NCBI RefSeq assembly: GCF_009708075.1
Contig: NZ_WMBT01000002.1
Coordinates: forward strand, 310,001 to 374,000
Length of the DNA: 64,000 nt
Direction of reading: 5' to 3'
From: Paracoccus lichenicola
GTDB lineage: Bacteria > Pseudomonadota > Alphaproteobacteria > Rhodobacterales > Rhodobacteraceae
This document shows positions 17,430 to 25,958 of the stretch, in pieces. The position numbers and the translations under genes were made by a program. Numbering within the stretch: position 1 is the stretch's first letter; every line of letters begins with the position of its first letter. The notes beneath the pieces are model-generated. The model searched no databases and was not told the DNA's origin. It saw only the letters and a program-made list of their open reading frames with translations.

Positions 17430-18731
17430 TCACTCGCCGCCGAAGAAGGCGAAGCGGATCACGAACAGCGCGGCCACGATCCAGGTCGCGGCGTGGACTT
17501 GGGAGGCGCGGCCCGTCAGCAGCTTGATCGCGGCATAGCTGACAAAGCCGAAGGCCAGCCCGTTCGCGATGGAATAGGTGAAGGGCATCACCAGCGCGGT
17601 CAGCACGGCAGGGGCGGCCTCGGTCACGTCCTCCCAGGCGATCTCGGACAGTTCGCGCACCATCAGGGTCGCGACATACAGCAGCGCGGGCGCGGTGGCA
17701 TAGGCGGGGACCGACCCGGCCAGGGGGGCGAAGAACATCGCCAGCAGGAACAGCACCGCCACGACCAGCGCGGTCAGCCCCGTGCGCCCGCCCGCCTGCA
17801 CGCCCGATGCGCTTTCGACATAGGCCGTGGTCGAGGATGTCCCCAGCATCGAGCCGATGGTGATCGCCGTCGAATCCGCCATCAGCGCGCGCGACAGGCC
17901 GGGATTGGTATGGGCCGGGCCTTCCTTCAGCAGGCCCGCGCGTTTCGCCACGCCGATCAGGGTGCCGGTGGCGTCGAAGACCTCGACCAGCACCATGACC
18001 AGGATGACGTGGAAGATGCCGTAATGCAGCGCGCCCATGATATCCAGTTGCAGCAGCGTCGGCGCGATGGCGGGCGGCATGGACATCACGCCCCCGAACT
18101 GGCTGACGCCCAGCAGGATGGCGGCCACCGTGACGATCAGGATCCCGATCAGGATCGCGCCTGTTACCCGCAGTGCGTCCAGCGCCACGATGATGAAGAA
18201 GCCCGCGACCGTCAGCAACGTGCCGGGCGCGGTCAGGTCGCCCAATGTCACCAGCGTCGCATCGCTGTTGACCACGATCCCCGACGATTGCAGCGCGATG
18301 ATGCCCAGGAACATCCCGATCCCTGCGGCCACCCCGCTGCGCATCGACAAGGGGATGCCCGCCACCAGCCAGCGCCGGATGCCGGTCGCGGACAGGATCA
18401 GGAAGATCACGCCGCTGATGAACACCGCGCCCAACGCCTGCTGCCAGGTGAAGCCCATGGCGCCCACCACCGTGAAGGCGAAGAACGCGTTCAGCCCCAT
18501 GCCGGGCGCCATGCCGATCGGCCAGTTGGCCCACAGCCCCATCACCGCCGATCCGATGGCGGCGGCCAGGCAGGTGGCGATGAAGACCGCGTCGCGGTCC
18601 ATGCCGGTGGTGGACAGGATGTCGGGGTTGACGAAGATGATATAGGCCATCGTCAGGAAGGTGGTGATGCCGGCGATCACCTCGGTCCTGACGGTGCTGC
18701 CGTGCTGCGACAGCTTGAAAAAGCGTTCCAT
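17430..18731 (-). CDS. AzgA-like guanine/hypoxanthine permease (NCS2 family)
   Basis: Uptake of hypoxanthine, guanine or adenine by proton symport. The 433-residue chain has 12-14 membrane segments, the AzgA-type N-terminus RTEVIAGITTFLTMAYIIF, PGMGLNAFFAF near residue 75, and GTSSTTAYVESASGVQAGGR near 300, where the NAT motif lies in this subgroup. It is divergent from puuE-uraD, so uptake and catabolism share a promoter region. Start at 18731 begins MERFFKLSQHGST, the usual family beginning. No transporter-specific regulator is seen next to it. Confidence 0.9.
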   Translation of the reverse strand: MERFFKLSQHGSTVRTEVIAGITTFLTMAYIIFVNPDILSTTGMDRDAVFIATCLAAAIGSAVMGLWANWPIGMAPGMGLNAFFAFTVVGAMGFTWQQALGAVFISGVIFLILSATGIRRWLVAGIPLSMRSGVAAGIGMFLGIIALQSSGIVVNSDATLVTLGDLTAPGTLLTVAGFFIIVALDALRVTGAILIGILIVTVAAILLGVSQFGGVMSMPPAIAPTLLQLDIMGALHYGIFHVILVMVLVEVFDATGTLIGVAKRAGLLKEGPAHTNPGLSRALMADSTAITIGSMLGTSSTTAYVESASGVQAGGRTGLTALVVAVLFLLAMFFAPLAGSVPAYATAPALLYVATLMVRELSEIAWEDVTEAAPAVLTALVMPFTYSIANGLAFGFVSYAAIKLLTGRASQVHAATWIVAALFVIRFAFFGGE

Positions 18732-18819
18732 GGGTTCCCTCCCGCGGCACCGTCGGCCGCCCTGCGCGAAGCTTAGGGGGGCCGTGACGGACGCAACAAT
18801 CGGCGCGAACCCGCAAGTC

Positions 18820-18838
18820 TTTCAACGGCTATTTGAAA
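18820..18838. promoter_or_regulatory. TTTCAA-N7-TTGAAA dyad between the permease and puuE-uraD
   Basis: A perfect 6-base dyad lies near the middle of the 216-base gap between the divergent purine permease and uraD-puuE-allE genes. It is a candidate operator for shared control. Nothing else distinctive was seen in this gap. Role inferred. Confidence 0.35.
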
Positions 18839-18947
18839 CCGCGGACGATCTTTTCCGATTCGTTGATACAGAATTCCGCCCCTGCCCGCTTGCCGCGCGG
18901 GTCTTGGCGCGCTTTGCTGGGCGCGCCGCCAGAGGAAAGGACGCCCG

Positions 18948-20354
18948 ATGCGCTATAGCCGCGATCTGCGAGGATATGGAGAAACCACCCCCGACCCGCA
19001 ATGGCCCGGCGGCGCGAGGGTCGCGGTGCAGATCGTCGTGAACTACGAGGAAGGCGGCGAGAACAGCGTCGAGCATGGCGATGCCGCGTCCGAGGCCTTC
19101 CTGTCCGAGATCATCGGCGCGCAGCCCTGGCCGGGCCAACGGCACTGGAACATGGAATCCATCTATGACTATGGCGCGCGGTCGGGCTTCTGGCGGCTGC
19201 ACCGGATGCTGCGCGACATTCCGGTGACGGTTTATGGCGTGGCGACCGCGCTGGAGCGCAGCCCCGAACAGGTGGCGGCGATGAAGGCGGCGGGGTGGGA
19301 GATCGCGACCCATGGCTTGAAATGGATCGACTATCGTGACGTGCCGCGCGAGGTCGAGGCCGACCACATCGCCCAGGCCGTGGCCCTGCACACGGCCGTC
19401 ACCGGGGAACGCCCGCGCGGCTTCTATCAGGGGCGCTGTTCCATGAACACGGTGGCGCTTGGCTGCGAGGAAGGCGGGTTCGCGTATCTCTCCGACACCA
19501 TCGCGGACGAGCTGCCCTATTGGCATGTCCACAACGGCAAGCCGCAGTTGATGGTGCCCTATACGATGGACGCCAACGACATGCGGTTTTCCAGCGGCCA
19601 GGGCTTCGGGACGGGCACCGACTTCCTCGACTATCTACGCGACAGCTTCGACGTGCTGTATGCCGAGGGCGCGGCGGGCGCGCCCAAGATGATGAGCATC
19701 GGCCTGCATTGCCGCCTGGCCGGGCGTCCGGGCCGCGCCATGGCGATCCAGCGGTTCCTGGATCACGCCCGCGCGCATCATGGCGTGTGGTTCGCCAGCC
19801 GCCTGGACATCGCGCGCCATTGGGCCGAGGTGCATCCGTATCAGTCGAAGGCCCGCCCCTCGCAGATGGACCGCGAGGCCTTCGTGCAGAAGTTCGGCGG
19901 CATCTACGAACATTCGCCCTTCATCGCCGAACGGGTGTGGGACGCGGAAATGGGCGCGGTCCATGACAGCCCGGCGGGCCTTGCCGCGCGAATGGCACAG
20001 GTGTTCCGCAGCGCCAGCGATGACGAACGCCTGGGCGTGTTGCGCGGCCACCCGGATCTCGCAGGCAAGCTGGCGCAGGCCAAGCGCCTGACGGCGGACA
20101 GCACCGCCGAGCAGGCCAGCGCGGGCCTCGACAGCCTGACCGACGACGAACGCGCGACCTTCACCCGGCTCAACGACGCCTATGTGGCCAAGCACGGCTT
20201 CCCCTTCATCATCGCCGTGCGCGACCACGACAAGGCGGGCATCATGGCCGCCATGCAGGCCCGCATCGACAACGACACCCTCACCGAGCGCGCCGAGGCC
20301 GAACGCCAGGTCATGCGCATCGGCGAACTCCGCCTGAACGAGGCCCTGAAATGA
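18948..20354 (+). CDS. puuE-uraD: Fused allantoinase PuuE / OHCU decarboxylase UraD
   Basis: Two consecutive catalytic domains in one 468-residue protein. Residues ~1-300 are the polysaccharide-deacetylase-like allantoinase PuuE (GYGETTPDPQWPGGARVAVQ, NYEEGGE, THGLKWIDY, FYQGRCSMNT), which opens allantoin to allantoate. Residues ~305-468 are OHCU decarboxylase (EHSPFIAERVW, HPDLAGKLA, KHGFPFIIAVR), which makes (S)-allantoin. The order in the chain is opposite to the order of reactions. Ribosome binding site GAAAGGA precedes the start. Overlaps allE by four bases. With HiuH it completes urate to allantoate. Confidence 0.94.
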   Translation: MRYSRDLRGYGETTPDPQWPGGARVAVQIVVNYEEGGENSVEHGDAASEAFLSEIIGAQPWPGQRHWNMESIYDYGARSGFWRLHRMLRDIPVTVYGVATALERSPEQVAAMKAAGWEIATHGLKWIDYRDVPREVEADHIAQAVALHTAVTGERPRGFYQGRCSMNTVALGCEEGGFAYLSDTIADELPYWHVHNGKPQLMVPYTMDANDMRFSSGQGFGTGTDFLDYLRDSFDVLYAEGAAGAPKMMSIGLHCRLAGRPGRAMAIQRFLDHARAHHGVWFASRLDIARHWAEVHPYQSKARPSQMDREAFVQKFGGIYEHSPFIAERVWDAEMGAVHDSPAGLAARMAQVFRSASDDERLGVLRGHPDLAGKLAQAKRLTADSTAEQASAGLDSLTDDERATFTRLNDAYVAKHGFPFIIAVRDHDKAGIMAAMQARIDNDTLTERAEAERQVMRIGELRLNEALK

Positions 20355-21256
20355 CCGACCTGTCCCCCGACCAGCCGCCCGCCGGCGCCCCCACCGGCGA
20401 TCCGGCCCCGGTCCCCCGCGCCGAACCGCAGCGCGTCCCCTATGCCGGTCCGGTGGCGGGCCTGCCGCCGCAGACGGGCATGACCACCGACACGGCGGTC
20501 TTCACCGAGGCCTATGCAGTCATCCCCCGCACCGTGATGCGCGACATCGTGACCAGCTATCTGCCCGGCTGGACGGGGATGCGCATGTGGATGATCGCCC
20601 GGCCCCTGTCGGGATTCGCGGAAACCTTCAGCCAATACATCGTCGAACTGGCCGAGGGCGGCGGGTCGGACAACCCCGACGACGACCCGGAAATCCAGCA
20701 CGCCCTGTTCGTCACCGGCGGGTCCATGTCCGTGACCATCGACGGGGCCGAGCATCTGCTGACCCCCGGCGGCTTCGCCTATATCCCGCCCGGGACGCCC
20801 TGGTCGGTCAGGAACACCACGCCCGGCAATACCGGGTTCCACTGGTGGCGGAAACGCTGGCAGCCCAGCCAAGGCGTGGACCGCCCCGATCCCATCGTCG
20901 CGCGGGAACAGGACATTCCCCCGTCCATGATGCCCGACACGGACGGGGCATGGGGCACGACGCGCTTCATGGACCCCGCCGATCTGCGCCACGACATGCA
21001 CATCACGGTCGTGACCTTCAAGCCGGGCGGATCCATCCCCTTTGCGGAAACGCACGTGATGGAACACGGGCTGTTCGTGCTGGAGGGCAAGGCCGTCTAT
21101 CGCCTGAACCGCGATTGGGTCGAGGTCGGTCCTGGCGACTATATGTGGCTGCGCGCCTTCTGCCCGCAGGCCTGCTATGCGGGCGGACCGGGGCCGTTCC
21201 GGTATCTCCTCTACAAGGACGTGAACCGTCACGCGCCCCTGTGGCCGAACCGGTAA
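20351..21256 (+). CDS. allE: (S)-ureidoglycine aminohydrolase
   Basis: Manganese-dependent bicupin that releases ammonia from (S)-ureidoglycine to give ureidoglycolate. The 301-residue chain has a proline-rich N-terminal ~40 residues, a first cupin (residues ~75-165) and a second cupin (~205-290) with the metal site in FAETHVMEHGLFVLEG. Translationally coupled to puuE-uraD by an ATGA overlap. Its presence implies the allantoate-ureidoglycine-ureidoglycolate branch, yet allantoate amidohydrolase and ureidoglycolate lyase are not in the window. Confidence 0.9.
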   Translation: MTDLSPDQPPAGAPTGDPAPVPRAEPQRVPYAGPVAGLPPQTGMTTDTAVFTEAYAVIPRTVMRDIVTSYLPGWTGMRMWMIARPLSGFAETFSQYIVELAEGGGSDNPDDDPEIQHALFVTGGSMSVTIDGAEHLLTPGGFAYIPPGTPWSVRNTTPGNTGFHWWRKRWQPSQGVDRPDPIVAREQDIPPSMMPDTDGAWGTTRFMDPADLRHDMHITVVTFKPGGSIPFAETHVMEHGLFVLEGKAVYRLNRDWVEVGPGDYMWLRAFCPQACYAGGPGPFRYLLYKDVNRHAPLWPNR

Positions 21257-21273
21257 CAGTGCCGCCGGGCGGG

Positions 21274-21299
21274 CCGTAGGGTGGGGTTTCACCCCACCC
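21274..21299. repeat. Short palindromic element CCGTAGGGTG...
   Basis: CCGTAGGGTG opens a hairpin with a 9-base perfect stem and 3-base loop (gggtggggt/accccaccc, 21279-21299), between the convergent allE and carboxypeptidase genes. The same opening decamer plus a different perfect palindrome occurs at 50195-50220. It could end both transcripts, but there is no U-run on either strand. Confidence 0.55.
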
Positions 21300-21310
21300 C
21301 TGCCCAAACC

Positions 21311-22783
21311 TCACAACCCGTAAATCTGCCCGAACTTGTCTTCCAGGTAATCCAGCAGCGGCTCGGGCGACACGTCCATGCCTGTCGCCTCCTCGATCAG
21401 CGCGCGGGGGCGCTTCAGCCCGCCGTGGCGCTGCACGTTCTCGCGCAGCCATTCGACGGCGGGGGCGGCATCGCCCGCAGCCAGGGACGCGTCCAGGTCC
21501 GGCACGGCATCGCGCATCGCCCGGTTCAGGCAGCCCGCGAAGACGTTCCCCAGGGCATAGGTCGGGAAGTATCCGAACAGCCCCACCGCCCAATGCACGT
21601 CCTGCAAGACGCCGTTCGCGGGCCGGTCCACCACCACGCCGAAATCGCGCAGGAAGCGGGCGTTCCACGCCTCGACCAGATCATCGGTGGAGAGCCGGCC
21701 GGCGATCAGGTCGCGCTCCAGATCGAAGCGCATCATGATGTGTAGGTTGTATTGTACCTCGTCGGCCTCGGTGCGGATGAAGCCGGGGGTGACGCGGTTC
21801 ACGGTGGCATAGAAGGCATCGGGGTCCGCGATGTTCAGCCCGTCGAAGGCGTCCGACATGCGGTGGAACAGCCAGCCGGCAAAGGCCCGGCCGCGCCCCA
21901 TCTGGTTTTCATAGATGCGGCTCTGGCTTTCGTGGACGCCCATCGACACGCCGCGCCCCAGCGGCGTGAAGGCGTAATCGGGGTCGATGCCCAGTTCGTA
22001 ACTGGAATGGCCGACCTCGTGGATGGTCGAATAGATGCAGTTGAAGGGATCGGTTTCCACCACCCGCGTGGTGATGCGGCTGTCCTGCCAACGGCCGCTG
22101 CTGAAAGGGTGAACCGCGATGTCCATCCGCCCGCGCGTCCAGTCGTAACCGAAGGCGGTGGCGCAGATCCGGGCCAGGCGGATCTGGGTTTCCTGCGGGA
22201 AATGACCCGTCAGGGGCAGAGGCTGACGGTCCGCGCCCAGCACCTGTTCGCGCAGGGCGACCAGACGCGGGCGCATGGCGTCGAACAGGGCCGCGATCTC
22301 GGCCCCCGTCATGCCCTGTTCGTAATCGTCCAGCAGCGCGTCATACAGGTCGCCGCCGTCCGCGATGGCCGCCGCCTCCTCGCGCTTCAGCATCAGCACC
22401 TGGTCCAGCGTGGGCAGGAAATCGTCAGGCGCGTCGTTTGCCCGCGCCTCGGCCCAGATGCCTTGCGCAAGCGAGGTCGTGCGCGCCAGTTCCTGCGCCA
22501 GCCGCGCGGGCACGCGGCTTGCGCGGGTAAAATCGCGGGCGATCAGTTCGACGGACCGCGCCTCGGCCTCGGTCTGGGGTTCGGCCACGTCCAGCCATTC
22601 GCCAAGGCGGGGATCGGTGCGGCGTTCGTGCAGCACGGATTCGATGGCGGCCATCTCCTCGGCCCGCTGTTCCACCGCGCCGCGCGGCATGACGGTTTCC
22701 TGGTCCCAGCCAAGGCGTTCGGCGATCGATGACAGCGCCTCGGTCTGGCGCTGGAAGGCAAGCAGGTCGTTGATGGCCGTCAT
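21311..22783 (-). CDS. M32-family metallocarboxypeptidase (carboxypeptidase Taq type)
   Basis: Zinc carboxypeptidase trimming residues from peptide C-termini in the cytoplasm. The 490-residue, mostly helical chain carries every M32 landmark: the HPFSSG motif near 235, zinc site HEVGH near 262, the third-ligand segment GVHESQSRIYEN near 290, and IRTEADEVQYNLHI near 345. Length is normal for the family (~500). It overlaps ctaA by four bases on the same strand. Confidence 0.94.
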   Translation of the reverse strand: MTAINDLLAFQRQTEALSSIAERLGWDQETVMPRGAVEQRAEEMAAIESVLHERRTDPRLGEWLDVAEPQTEAEARSVELIARDFTRASRVPARLAQELARTTSLAQGIWAEARANDAPDDFLPTLDQVLMLKREEAAAIADGGDLYDALLDDYEQGMTGAEIAALFDAMRPRLVALREQVLGADRQPLPLTGHFPQETQIRLARICATAFGYDWTRGRMDIAVHPFSSGRWQDSRITTRVVETDPFNCIYSTIHEVGHSSYELGIDPDYAFTPLGRGVSMGVHESQSRIYENQMGRGRAFAGWLFHRMSDAFDGLNIADPDAFYATVNRVTPGFIRTEADEVQYNLHIMMRFDLERDLIAGRLSTDDLVEAWNARFLRDFGVVVDRPANGVLQDVHWAVGLFGYFPTYALGNVFAGCLNRAMRDAVPDLDASLAAGDAAPAVEWLRENVQRHGGLKRPRALIEEATGMDVSPEPLLDYLEDKFGQIYGL

Positions 22784-23928
22784 CGGATGGTCCCCCTGAC
22801 CGAAGTTTCATGCGGGAAGCGCGCATGATGCCGCCCCCGGATGATGAGCGAGAACAGCGCGACCGCGCCCAACTGGTGCGCCAAGGCCAGGCCCAGGGGC
22901 GAGGCATGGATCACGTTCATGATCCCCAAACCCACCTGCACCGCGACCGCGACCAGCATGACGGTAAATGCCCCGCGCGTCACCGGATGGGGCGAACGCC
23001 GCGCGCGCAGCCAGACCACAAAGGCGAAGACCGCCAGCAGATAGCCCGTCATGCGGTGGACGAACTGCACCAGGGCCGGGTTCTCGAACAGGTTGCGCCA
23101 GCCAAGCGCGGGATCCCAGATCGCTGCCGGGATCCATTCGCCGCCCATGGTGGGCCAGCCGGTATAGGTCCGCCCCGCGTCGATGCCCGCCACAAGCGCG
23201 CCGATCAGGATCTGCACGAAGGCCAGGTGCATCAGGCCCGTGGACATGGAGAACAGCTTGGCCTCGCCTGCCCGGCGGGCGCGCAGCAACTCGGCCTCGG
23301 TTCGGCCCAGCAGCAGCGCATACCAGACGATCAGGCCCAGGATCACGAAAGCGATGCCCAGATGCGTCGCCAGGCGATACGAAGCCACGCGGGTCATGCC
23401 CTCGACCAGGCCGGAACTGACCATCCACCAGCCGATGGCGCCCTGCAGCCCGCCAAGCGCGCCCAAGCCCAGCAGGCGCGGCGTCCAGCCGGCGGGGATG
23501 CGTTTCGCAGCCAGGAAGAAAATGAAGCCCGCCGCCCAGACAAGGCCGATCAGCCGGCCCAGCAGGCGATGCGCCCATTCCCACCAGTAGATCTGCTTGA
23601 AGCCCGCCAGGTCCATGTCGGGATTGACCTCGGCATATTGGGGGATCTGCTTGTAAGCCTCGAATTCCGCTTGCCATTCCGCGTCGGACATCGGCGGGAC
23701 GGTGCCGGTGACGGGCGCCCATTCGGTGATGGACAGGCCCGACCCGGTCAGGCGCGTGGCCCCGCCAAGGGCGATCATCGCCAGCACCATCACGAACAGC
23801 ACCATCAGCCACAGGCGGATCGCCCAGCGCGCGCCGCGGGGTGCGGCGTCGATCATGCCGGTTGTCGCAACGGGGCGGCTGGTGGCGGCCGGGTCAAGGA
23901 CTTCCTGGAAAACGGGGCGCTTGGCCAT
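22780..23928 (-). CDS. ctaA: Haem A synthase
   Basis: Inner-membrane enzyme oxidising the C8 methyl of haem O to give haem A for aa3-type cytochrome oxidase. The 382-residue product is the longer alphaproteobacterial/mitochondrial type (COX15) with eight predicted membrane segments. Candidate haem-ligand histidines are seen in WEWAHRLLGR, ATHLGIAF, FVHRMTGYL and LAHQLGAV. LTGSGLSITEWAPVTG follows the first membrane segment, as in the family. Start at 23928 (MAKRPVFQEV) has GGAGC upstream. Confidence 0.95.
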   Translation of the reverse strand: MAKRPVFQEVLDPAATSRPVATTGMIDAAPRGARWAIRLWLMVLFVMVLAMIALGGATRLTGSGLSITEWAPVTGTVPPMSDAEWQAEFEAYKQIPQYAEVNPDMDLAGFKQIYWWEWAHRLLGRLIGLVWAAGFIFFLAAKRIPAGWTPRLLGLGALGGLQGAIGWWMVSSGLVEGMTRVASYRLATHLGIAFVILGLIVWYALLLGRTEAELLRARRAGEAKLFSMSTGLMHLAFVQILIGALVAGIDAGRTYTGWPTMGGEWIPAAIWDPALGWRNLFENPALVQFVHRMTGYLLAVFAFVVWLRARRSPHPVTRGAFTVMLVAVAVQVGLGIMNVIHASPLGLALAHQLGAVALFSLIIRGRHHARFPHETSVRGTIR

Positions 23929-23961
23929 CGCTTGCTCCTTCAGGCGGACAGTAGGGGTGGG

Positions 23962-24690
23962 TCAGCGCCGGGTCAATTGCCGCAGCATCCCGTGCAGGAT
24001 GCGCACGTCGCCGCGCGTCAGCGCCAGGCGCGACCACATGTTGCGCAGGTTCAGCCGCATCGAGGCGGCCTTGGTTTCGGGAAAGAAGAAGCCTGCATCA
24101 GACAGCCGTTCCTCGAAGTGGTCGCCCAGCTTCTCGATCTCAAGCCGGTCGGCCAGGGCGATGGCCTCGGGGCGGGCGTGGTGGGGCGAGGGTTCGGGCG
24201 GCAAGACCTCTCGCCCGTATTCATAGCCCATCAGCAAGACGGCCTGCGCCAGGTTCAGCGACGGAAACTCGGGGTTCACCGGCACGGTCACGATGGCATT
24301 GGCGCGGGCCACGTCGTCGTTTTCCAGGCCCGTGCGTTCCGGGCCGAAGATGATCGCGCAGCGGCCCTGGTGGTTGCGCGCCATTTCCATCGCGGTGGCC
24401 GGGGTATGCACGGGCTTCGACAGTTCCCGCCCGCGCGCGGTGGTGGCGAAGGCGAAGTCGATGCCCTCCATCGCCTCGGCCAGGGTGGGGAAAATCCGCG
24501 CCTGGTCCAGCACCTGCCCCGCCGCGCCGGACGCCATGGCGATGGCGCGCGGGTTGGGCCAGCCGTCGCGGGGATCGACCAGCCGCATCTCGGTCAGGCC
24601 GAAGTTCAGCATGGCGCGGGCGGCCGCGCCGATGTTCTCGCCCATCTGCGGGCGAACCAGGATGATGACGGGAAGGCGGGTGCTGTGCAT
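23962..24690 (-). CDS. SpoU-type RNA 2'-O-methyltransferase, TrmJ-like
   Basis: Knotted (SPOUT) methyltransferase expected to methylate the ribose of residue 32 in tRNA anticodon loops. The 242-residue product shows the three SpoU motifs: RPQMGENIGAAARAMLNFG near residue 12, IIFGPERTGLENDDV near 110, and PSLNLAQAVLLMGYE near 140. Start at 24690 (MHSTRLPVI) is the first that fits; an open frame further upstream overlaps the opposite-strand ThiE-like gene and is not credible. RNA target is inferred from family. Confidence 0.9.
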   Translation of the reverse strand: MHSTRLPVIILVRPQMGENIGAAARAMLNFGLTEMRLVDPRDGWPNPRAIAMASGAAGQVLDQARIFPTLAEAMEGIDFAFATTARGRELSKPVHTPATAMEMARNHQGRCAIIFGPERTGLENDDVARANAIVTVPVNPEFPSLNLAQAVLLMGYEYGREVLPPEPSPHHARPEAIALADRLEIEKLGDHFEERLSDAGFFFPETKAASMRLNLRNMWSRLALTRGDVRILHGMLRQLTRR

Positions 24691-24759
24691 GGGGGGCAGA
24701 TAGTCCGTCTGGCGGCGGGCGGCAAGCTGCGCTATGGGCGGCGCAAAGGAGTTCCGCCC

Positions 24760-25371
24760 ATGCCTGACGCCCCCGACGCCCCGCAGCTTTACCTGATGAC
24801 GCCCGCCGGGGCGCAGGCCTCGACCCTGGGGCCGCAACTGGCGGCGGTGATGGACGCCTTTCCGGTGGCCTGCCTGCGCATCCGCGCGGGGGCCGAGGAG
24901 GACGAGCTGGGCCGCCTGGCCGACCTGGCGCGCGAGATTGCCCACGCCCGCGACGTGGCAGTGGTGATCGACGATCTGGTGGCGCTGGCGCAGCGGCACG
25001 GGTTGGACGGGGTGCATCTGACGGACGGGGCCAAGGCCGTCCGTTACGCCCGCAAGGAATTGGGCGCGGACGCCATCGTGGGCAGCTTTTGCGGCAACTC
25101 GCGCCACGAAGGCATGAACGCGGGCGAAGGGGGCGCGGACTACATCAGCTTCGGCCCGGTCGGCGCGTCGGCGCTGTATCGCGGCGATCCGGTCGATCTG
25201 GACCTGTTCCAGTGGTGGTCCGAAACCATCGAGGTGCCGGTCGTGGCCGAAGGCGCGATCACCCGCGAATTGCTGGAACAGCTGTCCCCGGTCAGCGACT
25301 TCATCGCCATCGGTCCCGAGATCTGGTCGGCCGAGGATCCCGTGGCGGCGCTGAAAGCCTTGTGGGGCTAG
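24760..25371 (+). CDS. Thiamine phosphate synthase (ThiE/TenI) family protein
   Basis: A 203-residue TIM-barrel of the ThiE/TenI superfamily, which couples the thiazole and pyrimidine halves of thiamine or acts as a thiazole tautomerase. Seen: VVIDDLVALAQRHGLDGVHLTD near 75 (matching the family's DG-VHL segment), VGSFCGNSRHEG, and the phosphate-loop region GADYISFGPVG near 130. The segment normally giving GQ-D...PAR is altered, so true ThiE activity is uncertain. AAAGGAG precedes the ATG at 24760. Alone on this strand, ending tail-to-tail with purN (4-base overlap); no other thi gene nearby. Confidence 0.78.
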   Translation: MPDAPDAPQLYLMTPAGAQASTLGPQLAAVMDAFPVACLRIRAGAEEDELGRLADLAREIAHARDVAVVIDDLVALAQRHGLDGVHLTDGAKAVRYARKELGADAIVGSFCGNSRHEGMNAGEGGADYISFGPVGASALYRGDPVDLDLFQWWSETIEVPVVAEGAITRELLEQLSPVSDFIAIGPEIWSAEDPVAALKALWG

Positions 25372-25958
25372 ATGTCGAAGCGTTCGCGCGCCCCTGCGGC
25401 AAAGCGGCGCAGGATCAGCGGGTAAAGCTGGTGTTCGCGTTGCAGGACACGGGCGGCGAGCGTCTCAGACGTGTCGCCAAGTTCGATGGGAACGCGCGCC
25501 TGGCCCAGGATCGGGCCTGAATCCAGATCGCTTGTCACCTCATGCACGGTGGCGCCTGCCTCGGTATCGCCTGCCGCGATGGCGCGGGCGTGGGTGTGCA
25601 ACCCTGGGTATTTGGGCAACAGAGAAGGATGGATGTTCAGCATCCGCCCCTCGAAGCGGTCGATGAAGGCGGGGGTCAGGATGCGCATGAAGCCCGCCAG
25701 GCAGAGGATGTCGGGGCGCGCGTCCAACAGGGGTTCCAGCAGGGCTGCCTCGAAGGCGGCGCGGTCGCCACGGAATGCGCGGTGATCGACGGCGGCGGTC
25801 GGAACGCCCAGGGCTGCGGCCTTGGCGAGGCCCGCAGCCGCCGGATCGTTCGACGCGACAAGGACGGGGCGCGCCGGATGGTCGTCCGTTTGCATGTCCT
25901 GAACCAGGCGGACCATGTTCGATCCGCCGCCCGAGATCAGGATGGCGACGCGCTTCAC
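25368..25958 (-). CDS. purN: Phosphoribosylglycinamide formyltransferase
   Basis: Third step of purine synthesis: transfers formyl from 10-formyltetrahydrofolate to GAR. The 196-residue product has SGGGSNM at the N-terminus, the catalytic region [21 protein letters not shown] (Asn, His) near 105-125 and the Asp of [10 protein letters not shown] near 145. Coupled to purM by a four-base overlap; the purM-purN pair in this order is standard. This is the biosynthetic side, separate from the catabolic genes at the left of the window. Confidence 0.96.
   Translation of the reverse strand: MKRVAILISGGGSNMVRLVQDMQTDDHPARPVLVASNDPAAAGLAKAAALGVPTAAVDHRAFRGDRAAFEAALLEPLLDARPDILCLAGFMRILTPAFIDRFEGRMLNIHPSLLPKYPGLHTHARAIAAGDTEAGATVHEVTSDLDSGPILGQARVPIELGDTSETLAARVLQREHQLYPLILRRFAAGARERFDI

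Noticed and set aside
22810..25371. Long plus-strand open frame antisense to ctaA and trmJ
   Set aside because: It is rich in His, Gln and Arg with no motifs, and lies opposite two clear genes. Only its last 203 codons (from 24760) form the ThiE-like protein; the rest is a GC-driven shadow.
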